From positions 7,998,001 through 8,062,000 of the forward strand of contig WHVY01000005.1 in NCBI GenBank assembly GCA_022266195.1: 64,000 nucleotides of DNA. Direction: 5' to 3'. The translations under genes were made by a program, and so were the position numbers. Each line of letters starts with the position of its first letter. The first letter of the stretch is position 1. This document shows, piece by piece, positions 38,616-50,435 of this stretch. The notes below the pieces were generated by a model that searched no databases, was not told the origin of the DNA, and saw only the letters and a list, made by a program, of their open reading frames with translations. The stretch comes from Tetranychus cinnabarinus. Lineage: Eukaryota > Arthropoda > Arachnida > Trombidiformes > Tetranychidae.

Positions 38616-38798
38616 AATAATAAGTTCTGTTCCATCGAGGAAAATAACTATTATCATCATCAACACCATCGTCATAAGAGCAATAGTTCCTGTTCCTTTG
38701 GTGGTATGATGCAAGCTATGTCTCAGAATGTTTATTCAGGAGCAGCTGCTGCAGCTGCAAGAAACACACCGCGATCTTCATTTGACCATCAATTATCA
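38616..38798 (+). repeat. Inverted partial copy of the QSER1/PRR12-like coding exon
   Basis: These 183 bp match the reverse strand of about 37511-37692 with only about five substitutions, and keep the same reading frame (MMQAMSQNVYSGAA shared by both). The copy is in opposite orientation to its source, 0.9 kb away, and follows directly after the inverted repeat. It supplies the first about 30 codons of the chimeric gene. Confidence 0.92.
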
Positions 38799-39853
38799 GA
38801 TTATTCTAAAGTTAATTCTAAAAGAAAGTACCAATATGATGTCAAATTCTTACGATCTCTACAAAGTCACCCATTATCTTTGAAAAAACCCGACCTCCCA
38901 GATCTCGATATTGTTCAACAAGTGGTAAGTGTATTTTTGGCTACATAGTTTCCATTTACGTATCATATACTTAATCATGTCTTTATTTTTTGTAGGCAAT
39001 ACCGCACAGAGAGAAAAAAACAAATCGGATCAATGATTCTCTTGATCAATCCCTTATAATCCGCCCAAAAATCTCGTCTAAACTTAAAAATTCATCAAAA
39101 ACTTTGAATGAACACATCATCAAAGAAAAGAAAAAATCTTTGCTGCCTTTAGCAAATATAAGTGAAAATTGCTCAACGAAGCTTCAAACCATTCAAGATA
39201 TTGAATATTTAATTGAAAGAAAATATACGATTCCCGGCACCAATAATGACGATGAAGCACGGAAAAGATGTTTATTATTTCTCGATAAGGACGATATTGC
39301 AGAACTCGTCCAAGAAGAAATCTGCAATCATAAAACAAACAGTAATTTTTCACTCGCTTACCAAGTTTCTGCATTGAAAGGAAATTTAAAAGAAACTATC
39401 ATCGAAGCTTCCCGAGCTAAGCAACTAAATGATTGGATGGTTGCAATGTCAGCATCGATTTCAAGAGAATTTTGGTCCAAAATTACACTTCTTTATGCTG
39501 TGCAACTGGAAAACTCCAATGAATTCACTCAAGCTGCTATGTATTATTCATCTTTGCATCGTATCACTGATGCAGTCAGTGTATTATTGAAAGCTGGTTT
39601 GTACAAAGAATCGCTCATTCTAGTAAAGAATTGTGCACCTCATAATTCTCAACTAATCGGGGATATTCTCAATGCATGGGCAAAGACTAAAGAGAGTCAA
39701 GATAACTTGGAATTTGCTGCGAAAATATATGCTGCAAATTTAGAGCCTGAGGAAGCAGCTCGATGTTTAGCTGGACGTAGAGATGATCCAAAATGTCAAT
39801 CATTATCTAGAATACTTAATTCAACTAAACCAATGGTTATAAATCATAATTAA
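38706..39853 (+). CDS. Chimeric protein: QSER1-like leader, eIF4G-like eIF4E-binding peptide and Gemin5-type TPR-like domain
   Basis: Two exons, 38706-38924 and 38996-39853, with a good donor (GTAAGT), a pyrimidine-rich acceptor (TTTTTTGTAG) and phase 0 joining, give 358 residues. Residues 1-30 come from the inverted copy of the neighbouring QSER1-like exon. Residues 42-73 read YQYDVKFLRSLQ, then LSLKKPDLPDLDIV, resembling the eIF4E-binding segment of eIF4G (Y-x4-L at Y44-L49, though the next residue is Arg instead of hydrophobic). Residues about 74-163 are Lys-rich and probably flexible. Residues about 164-344 match the central TPR-like dimerisation region of Gemin5 (LKGNLKETI, LNDWMVAMSAS, AAMYYSSLHRITDAVSVLL, LYKESLILVK). 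The N-terminal WD40 repeats and C-terminal RNA-binding part of Gemin5 are absent. Gemin5 is a snRNA-binding SMN-complex subunit that also controls translation and contacts eIF4E, so a translation role is a reasonable inference. AATAAA follows at 40031-40036. It could be an expressed new gene or a recent non-functional mosaic, but the long intact frame favours the former. Confidence 0.72.
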
Positions 39854-42800
39854 TTTATATTTGTTTATTACTGCGTCTCTATTTGTCTTGAAAATTAAAG
39901 ATATTTTTCTTGTTCCATTTTACTGGCATCTTTTATTTCGTTTTTGCGGGAATGCGTTTTTAGTGATAATGTTTTCAAAATATAAATTAGGATTGAAAGA
40001 TCAGCCTGTCATTTCAATTAGTTTTTTCAAAATAAATACTCAAATTTAATTGAAAATCACGTTGGTTGGTTCAAAGCTGTCTATTTAACACAGGTACGAG
40101 GAAAGACTCGACAAATTAACCAAAAATTATTTGTTGCGATTTTTATCGATTATCAATCAATCGATGATAGAGTTGTGATCATCAGAACAACATTAGTGTG
40201 AATTATTTGAAAGTTAAAGCTATGTGTTGGTCGGTAATTTGAGCTTGTATGGAGAAAATAAAGAAAAGATGAAGACGAAAAGAAGCTGACGACGAAAGGA
40301 AAGGAAAAAGAGGGACCAAAGACCTTCTCTTGTTTTTCTTTCTTCATAATTTCCTTCTTCCATTGGTGATGATGGCTGTAGATTGATGCGCACCACCACT
40401 ACTATTCACAATGTATATGAAACACCAACATCAACATGAACAAACAACAACATATTACTACCACCACTGCTTCCAGTACAACCAACTACTCCAGCAACTT
40501 CAATATTTCAGTAAGTCTCCTGTAATTTGAAACCACATAATCTTCTTTTTCTTTTTCTCATTGCAACTCACTTCTCTTCGCTCTTTCATTTCTAACTTTT
40601 TCTTCTTCATCACCATTATCATCTTGAATGAAAAGAAGCTGAAGAAAGGCTCAACAGTAAATGAGAAAAAGAAAGAGAAATAGGAAGAAATATGTTCACA
40701 CCATTGAATTTGAGTGAAGAGAAAGACTTTGTCAACTCCCAATCTCTTTCTATCTATTCATTTGGTACAGTAGAGGACATTATCAAACTGTAATCTGAAA
40801 CTTTATTCTAATAAATGTTACCAAAACTCGAGCAACTCCTATAATAATAATTATTATTACGATCATTATTATTAGTATTAAATTAACCTCTTCGCATAAT
40901 TTATTTTGCTTCTTCTTCAACTTGGTCTCTCAACTTCATCCCGATTCTTCATTTTTTTGTCTTCATTTCTTAATTTCTTTCCATTTCTTCTTTTATATGA
41001 TAACCCTTTTCTTTCATTCAACAAGATCAACTCGTTTGGCTTCCAGGAGTCGATTAGGATCAATGGATATTTTGGTTACTATCACGGGTTTCTCGATTAA
41101 TTTAGCTAATGACATCAAGCGGAAGTTGGCTTTTCAATTTTCAAACTGCCTTCGATTTAAATAAGGTCAATGTGGACTATTGCAAGAACCTAAAGCGATG
41201 TCTAAATGAGGATCCATTTGCCTCTCTTTAAGCATCTCTTTTACCTTTACTTTCTGCTTGTTTGGTTTCATTGTAATTACTTATAATGGGAATCATATTT
41301 TCGTTTCATTGGTCATCACCAAGCAACTAAATTAAACACAGGTAGACACGAAAATAGACGTAAGTATTGTTATCAAGCAAGCAGAATCTGTAAGCCAAGA
41401 AATGAAACTAAATTTATTTGTATCATTAAAATAATGAGAATACAATTTTTCATTTTTTTCAGGTTCAACTAGCAATCGACCGGTGATGTTACTTTAACAA
41501 TGCTCAATGAAGCCAATTGTCTTCAATTAGCGAAACATGATCAATATTATTACAAATAACTGATTTTGATGGAGAGTGATGAAAACCCAAGAGAAGTGAA
41601 TTTTATTCCGTTTTCTTAGGGATAACCTAAAATAAACCACATGAAAGACAAAAAGAAGTAGTTGGATATCAAAAATGGATTCATGGTTTTAACATGGACA
41701 ACGGCATCAAGATTGATAAATCCCAACGGGATCAATTATATTCAATTGACTGACGTCAAGTAGTGATGAAGAGAGCAGCCAAAATGAGCATGATTATGAT
41801 CCCCGAGGAAGATGAAAGGACCACTTTTACAGTTTAACTGATTCATATTTAGTCTCCCATTGAAAAGACCTTAATGTTACAATTTACGGAAGGAGAAGTG
41901 AAGAGATGATAAACTGAAGACCAAGTTTACCGTTAATCTGAAAAGCAAAGAGAGACTTTGATTGTTGCATAATGTCCAATCCATAATAATTTTATCAACA
42001 ATCAAAATCATTTGACAGTCAATTAACTGATGTTAATGAAACACTTTGAGTCGTTTTTCATCGACACATTTCATGAAAATGATAATCACGATAATGAAGA
42101 CACAAATCATGTGTTTTTCATTGTTAGCTTAAAATAATAGTCTTCACTTGAAAGTAAATTTCAATATTATTATAAAGCAAAAGTCAAAAGGGAATATTGA
42201 TATTGATGAAAATCAAATCAATTGACTAGTGAGTGATGCAGATGAAGATGAAAGGAAGATGAAGATGATGACCTTTAAATTGGGGTAAGTTGATGCCAAG
42301 ATCCTATAAGTCTCCTTATAGGTAAATGAAGAGAAAGAAGATAATTTAATCAAATTGTGTCCATTTACTGATCACTTTTACAAAAGCCAATAAATTTAAT
42401 TTTCATTTACATGGTCAACCCTCGTAATCTTAATGACAATAGTTGACAATTAACAGTTGATCCATTCATCTACTTATTGTTGATCATTTAATCTGAATCA
42501 CATTTATTCAATTGCTTTATATAATTTGAAATGTGAATCTTTTCATCTAAAAAGGATGAAACTTTAAGGTTAATCTTTGGTTTAATCATCATCTTACTGG
42601 AGCAATTGTGAGGTGAGATTACAATTAACAAGTTGATTCCAATGGCTCTTTAATCATTTTAAAATGACCTTAAAGCCTTTTCTGAACCTATAAGATAATA
42701 ATAATAATAATGTTCGTCTCAATTGTAATTTGATCTTGTTTTATTTGTCGATATTCATTGTATAGGTTCTCCCATGAAGATGATGAACAAGTTTCCATTT

Positions 42801-44350
42801 TGCTGCTTCAACCAGTATTCAGTAATCTTGCTTTATTCACCCAATAATAATCAATATCAACCTTTAATTGTCGTTGATAACTGATGAAACATTAAATCTA
42901 ATTAAATGAATGTTTCAAGTGAAAGTGAATAGCTGATAATTGGAGCAAAACAAATGAATGTTTAATAATTGTTTCACTACAAATTAATATGTTGATATTG
43001 GTTTAAATAATAATTGATGTTGCTTCTCATTACTTATTGATCACTTTTCAGTTTGCTGATCAAATTTCAAGAAATGTGAAGCAAAATTGATTTGAAACAT
43101 TTCCGGCCAAACAGATCACCATCACTGTAAACATTAGCATCATCTGCAACTTCATTTTGAGATGAAAGTCCAATCCTTAACCTTTCTTCAAAGCTTAATC
43201 AACAATTCAAATTGCTTTTCGTTTACTTGTTTCAAATGTTGTTAATCAAATACAATCAAAACAAATAGTTTCATCTCAAATCTCACAATTATTGATAATC
43301 AATTGAACAATTACAATTTACTGCAAAATGGCAATAACCTTATTCATTTGATTGTTATATGTATCATTATGCCAAGTTAATAATGTTCATTTCCATATTC
43401 ACTTGATAACCTTAATCATGATCAGAAGATGAATAACATCAACAACATGATCATCTTTTAATCATGATCAATATCATTATCTCATCTCATTTACTTGAGA
43501 TCAAATGACTTGTAATTGAAAACGCTTCTTTAATTGCACCTTTGCTTTCCGTTTCTAATTAAACACTGATTGACATCAACAGTCTTCTTGTCAAAATGAT
43601 TATTAGCCGTTAATTAACTTTCATAGTTTCATTACAATATAAAGTTTTGATTTTAATTTTAATTTATCAATTTATCAATTTTTTTATAAATTGTTTCATC
43701 CACTTTTTCGAGTGATTTGTATTGGCAGAAGAGGAAAACGAAATCAAAGACAATTTAGAAATGAAAAATTACAGAAAAACAAAGAAAAGGATTGTAATTA
43801 AAATAATATGCAATGTAAAAAATTGTTGATCAAAATTAACATGAAAAGTTGTGAGCAATGGTATTATGCTGATGAAACAGCTGAGAAGATATAATAAGGT
43901 GGAAACATAACGATTTAGTTGCGTCTTTTGTTTTGGCCTTTTGTTTAGTTCAATCATTTTCTAGTTGCAATGATTGTCCATTCAATTGCAGGTAATTGTT
44001 CATCATTCTCATTCCTTTCATTGGAATGAGTTTGTTGAATTTATCCAAAGGAAGCGAAAGAGAATGCGAAAGAGAAGAAGAAGAGAGGAAAAATGATAAT
44101 AATTTTAAAGCCCTGTTTGGTTGATTGGTTGAAGGTTTTCCTTCAAATTCAGTGGAATGAGAAAATGTTGATTCTAACTTTGATCAGTTAAAACCTGAGA
44201 TATGAATGATTCATTGCTCATTCCAATGAAAAACGATAAGTAAATCCTAAGTGATTAATACTGAATGAATGAGGCAATGAATGAATGAGGATGAAAAAAT
44301 TTCAACATTTTTTTCTCTTCTTTTCGCTTCCCTTTGAATGGTCAGTAAAA
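39854..44350. other. 4.5-kb spacer, low-complexity
   Basis: Between the chimeric gene and the SIX homeobox gene's 3' end (the two converge). Contains purine/pyrimidine-rich strand-biased runs around 40250-41000, an ATT/ATA microsatellite near 40840-40880, GAT/GAA-rich DNA near 42230-42290 and an 8-bp perfect hairpin at 42302-42321 (CCTATAAG/CTTATAGG). Open frames within the strand-biased runs are compositional. Confidence 0.5.
40411..40510 (+). other. Possible first coding exon, Gln/His/Tyr-rich
   Basis: An ATG opens a frame (KHQHQHEQTTTYYYHHC, then LLQQLQYF) ending at a strong donor (CA|GTAAGT) after 100 nt. No partner exon was found downstream, and the composition follows from a CAN-rich patch. 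Weak. Confidence 0.15.
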
Positions 44351-46156
44351 TCACAGGTAACCAACGGCATAATTATGGACCAGCTTTGATGGCGATGGTG
44401 AGACAATTTGAGGAAGGGACAGTTTGTTTGGACTGGGCTTTGGATGTTTACCATCACGTTGACGACGATTCTTGAACCAATTGCTGACTTGAGTAGTTGT
44501 GAGTTCCGTCTTTTCGGCCAGTTTCTTCTTGTCGTCTGGATTCGGATAAGGATTGCTTTTGTAGCTTTCCTTCAACAATTTACGCGATCTCTCCTTAAAA
44601 CAGTAAATCATTTCTTCTCCGTCCCAAATGGTCGCTGGAAGTGGATACTTTTTCCTTAGACGATATTTATCGACTGGACAAAGGTTTCGACCTCGCATCT
44701 TTTCAGCTTCTTTGTAATGAGCTTTGTACCTTTATATAAAGCATAATTGAAGAAATGGATGAAATTATAAATTAGTTTATGTTAAACTCAATTTTCATTT
44801 TTGCTTGTCTTTACGAAAATTATGGCTCAGACTTACAATTATATCATTTATGTTTATGTTATTCATGAAAATACAACCTACATCGAAATTCACTGAACCT
44901 AATCAACTTATTTGGACCTTATCAGACCATTTGTAAAGTAAAACGAAACAAGCAAATGCAATAAATAAAAGAGGTTCATTAAAAAATTAAAACAATGTTA
45001 AATTTACATTGCTGTCATGGAAAGGCGATTAATACGAGGAAAATTAACCGTAATCAGGATAATTTATGACAATGGCCTTTATTGTGAAAAACCCTAATTT
45101 TCATTTGCTTTTTTCATCCCTTTAAAAGATACTCATCAACAAATCTCACCAGAAATTGAATCAAGAGGAAATAATTTTCATTTAAACTTACCATAAAGAT
45201 TGAAGTTCTTGATGGTATCTTTTATCGAAATGGTGTGTTTCAAGAATGTTATAAAGTTCCTTGTAATTACCACGGTTGAAGGCGACTTGAGCACTTGATC
45301 GAAGGACAGTTTCATTGTAATGAATTTGAGGTGAATCTTGAATGGACCAAAGGAAATGCGTAAGTTTATCAATCTTTTTGGCTTGAAGTAAAGCTTCACA
45401 GACACAAGTTATCTGGTCATTGGTAAGCGAACTCCAAGCAAATGGATTTGATTTACCAATGAAATCACCAGATGCATCATCAAGTGCTAATCGACTGACA
45501 TTATTAATGGGTAACATTGGCACATTAGAGACGAGAGAAGGATTCTGATGATGAAGTTGCTGTTGGTGAATGTGGTGTTGGTCTTGTGGGTGGGAATCGT
45601 GTGAATGTTGAAGTTGGTGGTGAAGTTGCTGTTGCTGTGGATGCTGAAGTAATTGGTGGTGTTGATGTTGGTATTGATGATGATGGTGGTGGTGTTGTGG
45701 TTGTTGTTGTTGGTGACTTTGTAGGTTCCCTGAACCATGGCGAAAGTGAGAGTTATGATGAGAGATTAACGGTGGAGGTGAAGATGGAGATGGCGAAGGA
45801 TGTCCTGTTAAATTGCAAATCGTCGTTTCTGTCGAAGAACTGTAACATTCTTCATCCATTTTATGTTTGATTGTTGGAATATCTAAGGTGCCTTGGTTCA
45901 TGGTCGACGAAGAGGTGGATAGTTTGCATGCATGAGTAGACACATTAGAACAAGAAGCAGACACAGAAGTTGTCACCGAAGGAATTGTGGAAGATGAATG
46001 TAAAGGTAAAATGTTGGATGAAGATGGTGGAGATGAAGATGAGGATAACCTGTAACTTGACGAAGAATCACTTCCAGGACTTGGAATAATTGACGAGTCC
46101 AAAGATGAACCAAAAGTTGTGTAAGCAAAGTCTCTTGGTGCAAAAGATGTATTCAT
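44351..46156 (-). CDS. SIX-class homeobox transcription factor (closest to Six4/5, with some Six1/2-type residues)
   Basis: Two exons, 45192-46156 (ATG, MNTSFAPRDF) and 44351-44729, joined in phase 2 (donor GTAAGT), give 447 residues. Residues 1-240 are disordered Ser/Pro/Gln/His-rich, with His6 and interrupted poly-Gln runs. The SIX domain starts near 243 (DQITCVCEALLQ, FLWSI, AFNRGNYKELYNILE) and continues across the intron (KAHYKEAEKMRGR, VDKYRLRKKYPLP). The homeodomain is at about 358-416, with WDGEE, FKERSR and QVSNWFKNRRQRD; WFKNRR at 406-411 is the DNA-recognition helix. CVCEAL, LWYKAxY and VDKYRLR favour Six4/5, while TTTQVSNWF and NPYPxP are Six1/2-like, so subfamily needs a tree. 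SIX proteins act with Eya and Dach in eye, muscle and gonad development. The C-terminus stops only about 30 residues after the homeodomain, much shorter than vertebrate Six4; a further exon cannot be ruled out. The upstream in-frame stretch to 46354 is hydrophobic/Ser-rich and probably untranslated leader. Confidence 0.9.
45540..45720. repeat. CAA/CAC-rich tract encoding poly-Gln/His
   Basis: Imperfect trinucleotide-type repeat in the first exon of the SIX gene (GTTG/TGGT on the + strand). It generates open frames in several frames on both strands, including a Val/Gly-rich antisense frame at 45586-45870 that I regard as an artefact. It should be length-polymorphic. Confidence 0.75.
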
Positions 46157-49100
46157 AACGTGTAACACCAACAATAACAGTGCGTCTGTGGACCAAATGA
46201 GAATGAAATTGTACCATAAAGGAGTGAGGAGTGTAAATGAGAGAGATGAACAAGAGTGAGAAGAGAGAAGATGAAGAGGAGAGAGAAAGGATGAAAGGGA
46301 GAAAAGAAGATAAAGAAAGGAAGAGAGAGAAGAAAAGACAATTTTCACATTCAAAGAAGCAAAAGATGAAGATTTAAAACATAAGAGTTGACAGAAGACA
46401 ATAGCAAGGTAAAAGTTGGTCCGAATGTCAAAAGTATTTGTTCAACTTGAATCGGCAGTAACCATGAAAATTGATTAAACTTAAAGAGTTGGTCTAATTG
46501 TGATAGTCTATGTAAGAGAATGTGATTGAAAATGTTGATCAAGAAAAATTAAACAATTGTTGGATTAGACATAAACTCATCTAACTCGGTTTGCTTTTAA
46601 ACTGTTGGTTTTACTTGAAATGTTAACTGATTATTAACATTGGTCTGTCTGCGAATGCTCAGTAGCTGAAGATTTATAGAGAAATCATTTCAACCTTCAA
46701 TTGCTTGTGTTCAGTGTTTGTCAATATTTGACAAAAAATTAAAGTAAATTGTCTTTTCATTGATTCCTTGTTCACCATAAAGTGCCATTTCGGACCAATT
46801 CAAGACTCAGCATGAATACCAAATGTAAATCGCGAATTGATAGCAATTGTTGTAGTTGCAATGTTATGTTGTTGATGAGCCTTTTCAGGTTGTCATCATT
46901 TTATTGGCACTTCATTTTCGCCCAATTGTTCCCTTCGCTAATTCACACACTCAAGTACATATTGGTGTCAATAAAGTCAAGCATTCAGCAAAATGGGCAA
47001 CATGAAAGTCTCTTTCCTATTATTACCAAGTCTTGTACATTTTATATCAACAAAGATATACTTTCGTGTTTTTTGGTCATTTTTTGACAACAAAAGAGGC
47101 AAGCGGATTACTAGCGTGTTTATCCCTCTTCCGTCTTTATAACAACACTTTTCTTTTTTTTTCTTTTCTTCTTTTCATCTTTTCTTCAGCCTTAAAATGG
47201 CCCTTAAATAGACGATCAGACGATATTTTGTCACTCTTAAGGCGAGACTTGCATGTCCTTTGGCCTCCCGCTAATAAACCTTTCATTGCATTTATTTTAC
47301 AAAAGACAAGTCTTCAGATTGAAAGCAATGTTGAGATAAACTTATATCATTAAATAGTTATGCTTTGAACGGCAAATCAAGAACAAAGTGAAACCTTAAT
47401 TTGCTGTAGAATTCTTTCTTACATTGTTAATCAATCTTTAATTCTGTTTATTGACTTGATAACTGAATCAGACGATCACAGATTTCAGTTGACCGAAAAT
47501 TAGCTTCAAGTTGATTCGTCCTTTTATTGTGACAGTAAGCAGATCACAAAAACTTTGTCAACCTAAAAATTCGCTTTTCTTGACAAAAATGTTTTTCTTT
47601 TTTTTCTCTGCTTTCATCTTCTTTCCAGTCCATCTTCATCGTCTTCATCTTCATTGACCCTTTAACTGACCCTTCTTTTCCTGTAGTTTTTCCTCCTTCC
47701 AGTGGTCAAGTGTTGAGTCTTGTATTCAGAAGTAAGATTTGAATGATAAGCTTTGTCTTGCTGATTGATCGTTTTGTTCACATTAATTGTTAAAAATGGT
47801 CAAGAGAATGAGGAAAACTCTGTAAAGTTTCTTGAATAGCAAATGTTAATTATTGAAAAAAGATGGCAAATGAACGAGAAAAAATTAATGAATTATGTTA
47901 ATTGTATTATCATTTCATTTATAATTGTTGCCATTCAATGGCAAGGTTAAAGTTAACTTTAAGATAACAATCAATTTGATTTTATGATAACTGATTTATC
48001 ATACCTGTTCAATAGGAAAGCCAAGTAAAGTCAAAAAAGTTGCAGTTACTCAAGTTACTCTTGATGATTGAAGTTGAGATAACTTTTGAATGGGCCAACA
48101 TGAAAGGGATCTTTACACTCTTTAATAGACTGACGATTTGTGTTACAATAGACAAATCAACACGAAAATTTGATACTGATTAACTCAATTGATAAACTTT
48201 TATTAAGCTTTTACATTTTCTATTAGATTATCGGTACATTTACATGAGCTATTAACACCTCAAATCACTTTAGACGCGACTTGAAAATTGATGCTGATAT
48301 TAATATTGTTTGACTAACATTTAAATAATTAATTGAATTATTAAAGTAGCTAATTAAATGGCAACCAATATTTAGCTCCAACAAACTTCGTAACATCTAA
48401 CAAACTAATAGCAAGTCCAAATATTTCGAGATCTGTTATTTGAACTCATTTTCCCAGCTGCTTAAACAATAACGACTAATAAAGCTCAATTAAAATACAA
48501 AGGATAACAATCAAATGTAAATTAAGAGTTGATGAAATTTCAAATGCTGTAAATTTTTATCAAATTTTAATCATGTTGTTGTTTAGCTGATATTTTTTCA
48601 TTACAGACATGACCCTTGACCTTACTAGATTGAAATTTGAAAGCCTTTTCTTAGCCAATAAACACTCACTTTCATTTAAAGGTACCAGAAATTAGTTAAC
48701 GAGTTTATTTATATTTTTGTTGACCGATTCCTGGAATTAAGATTAGATTAGTGGAAATAAGAAATTAATCAATTTAGAAACACTTTTAACTTCTATTTAT
48801 CTTATTCTTTAAATAATTACCTTTTTATTTCTGAAATGAACAGAAGTACTTATTGGAAAGCTGAGGTTTAAATTGGCAAACCATAAAAACGAGTCACTTT
48901 TGAATGCCAATAAGAACAGTATCATTAACAGAAAAATTTTTTGAAAAAGCCGCTGACGGAATTGAAAAAAATGCTTTTTGCGTATTTGTTGTTAACAAGA
49001 ATCTTCAGCAATGGTTGAGATCATAATTTAAATGATAATTTGAATCATCTTTGAGTTGCAGACAGTTTAAAGTTTTATCATCACCAGTTACCAGGGGCAT

Positions 49101-50414
49101 TTACTGAATAAACTCCCGATTCTGTTTTGTAATCGGAGTGGTGATTATCAGGTATTGGGTTCCATTTTACTGATCAGATATTTTTAACTCTTGATAATTA
49201 GATGATAGTAGAAGAAGCAAGATCAATGCAAAATATCTCACCATCAGCTTAAACAGCAATAATATTTTCATCGAGTTTTTGCCAAACTAAACACGTTTCT
49301 TACTATCTGGTAGATTCTCATTGATACTTGGTAATAAGACGATATACGTGTTTGAACTGAGATCTGTAAGAAAAGTTAACAAAAAAGAAAGAATGAGCAG
49401 AGAGAAATATATTTACGATTGAATTACAATCAAGATGAACTCACTTTTTTGGAGCCCTTTCACATTTCCAAATTTTAATTTCATGTCCAGTTGTTATTGA
49501 TTATTGGTTATTATCATGTAGACTGAACTCACATCATGAAATTTATGATCTAAAGGTTTTAATTGTTAAGTGGGAAAGATTTCAAAATATGATTCGATAA
49601 TCGGACAGTATTAATACATGGAGTCTTCATTGCAGACGATCCACAACTAGTAGCCCTAAGAGACATGCGGCTTATTTAAATAGAAAAATAAAATTTGTAT
49701 TGCGCGCCAATGTGTGGACTAAACATTTTTCATTTTTAAAAAAAGTTTAGATAAACCGGCAACTTGCTGGTGAAATAAATTATTTTTACTGGAAACCTTT
49801 CATTGTTTTGGTGCTTTTTTGATGAGAAATTTGATGTGAGTTGAAGCTTTAATATAAAATAGTGCTGATTTTGAAATACCTTTAAAGGATAGTGTCTCAA
49901 TTTTTCCTAGATCTTGGAATCATGCTCTTTGAGATTGGAAAACTTGCTTGTTTGTGCTCTCATACGTTATCGTTTACATTATTGATGTCCCGATCCGATT
50001 TTAAAACCGGCCTTATCGTTTTTTTCCGCTCAAAAATTGATCGATCTCTTTAAAACATGTGCTTTCAACTCTAGAAGACAATTTTGTAGATCTTTTGTTA
50101 CTTAACCTGATCTGTTGTAAACCGGAAATACTAAAATCTGAAAAAGTAAGAACATCACTAATTTAAATATCTTTTTTATTTCATATTTAGAGTTGGATCA
50201 CATCATTACAGTAAATCCTCTCTAATTGTCACAGTTTCATGGTAACCGAGTAAACAAATTCTTATGTATGCGAGTTTCAAGATCAAGATCATGAAGGACA
50301 TTATAAACATTTTATAAAAAAAGTGATCAAAGCTATGATTTAATCTCAATTTTCGAATGACTATAAAATAATGAACGCATATTGACAGAAAAAATAATTT
50401 GTTTATTTCACATT
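46157..50414. other. 4.3-kb upstream region of the SIX gene, nothing coding recognised
   Basis: AT-rich spacer. Directly upstream of the SIX start codon is a strand-biased GA-rich patch (46200-46340) that creates spurious open frames. Frames at 46782 and 47033 (+) lack supporting signals. Being 5' of a developmental regulator, it is a natural place for enhancers, but I see no specific motif. Confidence 0.5.
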
Positions 50415-50420
50415 TTTATT
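50415..50420 (-). terminator. Polyadenylation signal of the first silk-like gene
   Basis: AATAAA on the - strand about 20 nt after the stop of the gene at 50436-51365, with a second AATAAA at 50402-50407. Confidence 0.5.
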
Positions 50421-50435
50421 TCGACAGCTAAAAGC

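Noticed and set aside
40250..41164. Several Phe/Ser-rich and Lys/Glu-rich frames
   Set aside because: Arise from TTC/GAA-rich low-complexity DNA; no start, splice or domain evidence.
42302..42321. 8-bp perfect hairpin CCTATAAG/CTTATAGG
   Set aside because: Too short and contextless to call a functional RNA; expected by chance in a window of this size.
45586..45870. Val/Gly/Asp-rich open frame antisense to the SIX gene
   Set aside because: Direct consequence of the CAA/CAC repeat on the coding strand; the SIX frame on the other strand is clearly the real one.
46068..46354. Hydrophobic Ser/Leu-rich N-terminal extension and overlapping frames upstream of the SIX start
   Set aside because: Comes from a strand-biased GA/TC-rich leader; the ATG at 46156 gives a normal SIX N-terminus.
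49100..49160. Possible tRNA-like fold near a CTCCCGATT/AATCGGAG pairing
   Set aside because: No A-box or B-box consensus; no tRNA gene was found anywhere in the window by eye.
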